Shown here piece after piece: positions 50,339 to 50,445 of a DNA stretch of 50,445 bases. The notes under the pieces are model-generated. The model saw nothing but the letters and a program-made list of their open reading frames with translations, was not told the origin of the DNA and ran no database searches. This DNA is from Actinoplanes aureus (GTDB lineage Bacteria > Actinomycetota > Actinomycetes > Mycobacteriales > Micromonosporaceae). Where the stretch lies: positions 5,108 to 55,552 of the forward strand of contig NZ_JADQTO010000043.1 in NCBI RefSeq assembly GCF_015704865.1, read 5' to 3'. Position 1 is the first letter of the stretch, and each line of letters opens with the position of its first letter. Made by a program: the position numbers and the translations under genes.

Positions 50339-50445
50339 GGATTCGAGGCTGTTGCACCGGTTGCGCCTCGCCGCCGACTACCCGGCCGGTAGGAGTGAGG
50401 ACAGTCGGCGGCAGCAAGGCGGCAGACCAGAGTGCCGGCAGTGGG

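Noticed and set aside
1..50445. CRISPR arrays or long tandem repeats
   Set aside because: No regularly spaced short repeats were seen anywhere; repeats found are IS ends, operators and the dispersed pair at 5.6 and 7.1 kb.

Overview
The window comes from a high-GC actinobacterium, probably a mycelial soil genus of the Micromonosporaceae/Streptomyces type. The evidence is strong G/C bias at third codon positions, frequent GTG starts, an Lsr2 nucleoid protein, a CebR-type operator in front of a secreted GH5-CBM2 cellulase, a decayed AfsR/SARP-like NB-ARC regulator and an amphi-Trp protein. The genus is an inference. No rRNA gene, complete tRNA gene or CRISPR array is visible. Much of the window is a mobile-element-rich accessory region with many broken genes.

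Layout. 1-8.5 kb: small hypothetical proteins, a secreted NucA/NucB-type nuclease, an IS701-type element (4232-5584), two unknown genes bracketed by an ~85-bp repeat, and a decayed DUF998 membrane gene behind two palindromic operators. 8.8-10.9 kb: a secreted cellulase under a CebR-type box. 10.9-14 kb: a decayed integrase-core IS, junctions between truncated genes (Mu-type transposase, HEAT repeats, a small membrane protein), then lsr2. 14.5-27.4 kb: a defence island. A Gabija-type pair (gajB, gajA on the minus strand) diverges from a 403-aa protein with a HEPN-like motif, followed by a complete type I Wadjet operon jetABCD. 27.6-33.2 kb: a tightly coupled seven-gene minus-strand operon: COG1031-like radical SAM enzyme, Asp/Glu-racemase/maleate-isomerase-like protein, HhH-GPD glycosylase-like protein, PfkB kinase, nucleoside 2-deoxyribosyltransferase-like protein, P-loop nucleotide kinase and MazG-like pyrophosphohydrolase. 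I know of no described system with this composition; it is my best candidate for an undescribed nucleoside/nucleotide pathway or defence module. A tyrosine integrase lies beside it (33510-34727).

34.7-45 kb: amphi-Trp protein, IS5 elements and relics, a CopZ/HMA relic, a chemosensory group (PilZ, MCP, BMP lipoprotein), a GAF protein, an NB-ARC relic, the C-terminal end of a serine recombinase running through a tRNA-Leu-like 3' end (an attachment-site scar), an IS5-type element inside a small gene, and a decayed IS6 element. 45-50.1 kb: an ABC sugar importer (binding protein, two permeases) divergent from a cytoplasmic GH32 fructosidase, which suggests uptake and cleavage of sucrose or fructo-oligosaccharides. 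The last 340 bases hold a terminator and an isolated copy of an IS end also seen at 10.9 kb.

How the genes work together. Gabija senses or cuts invading DNA, Wadjet extrudes and cleaves plasmids, and the HEPN-like protein could add an RNase arm. The seven-gene operon has the parts to make, free from its sugar, re-attach, phosphorylate and hydrolyse a modified base or nucleotide. This last point is inference from family membership.
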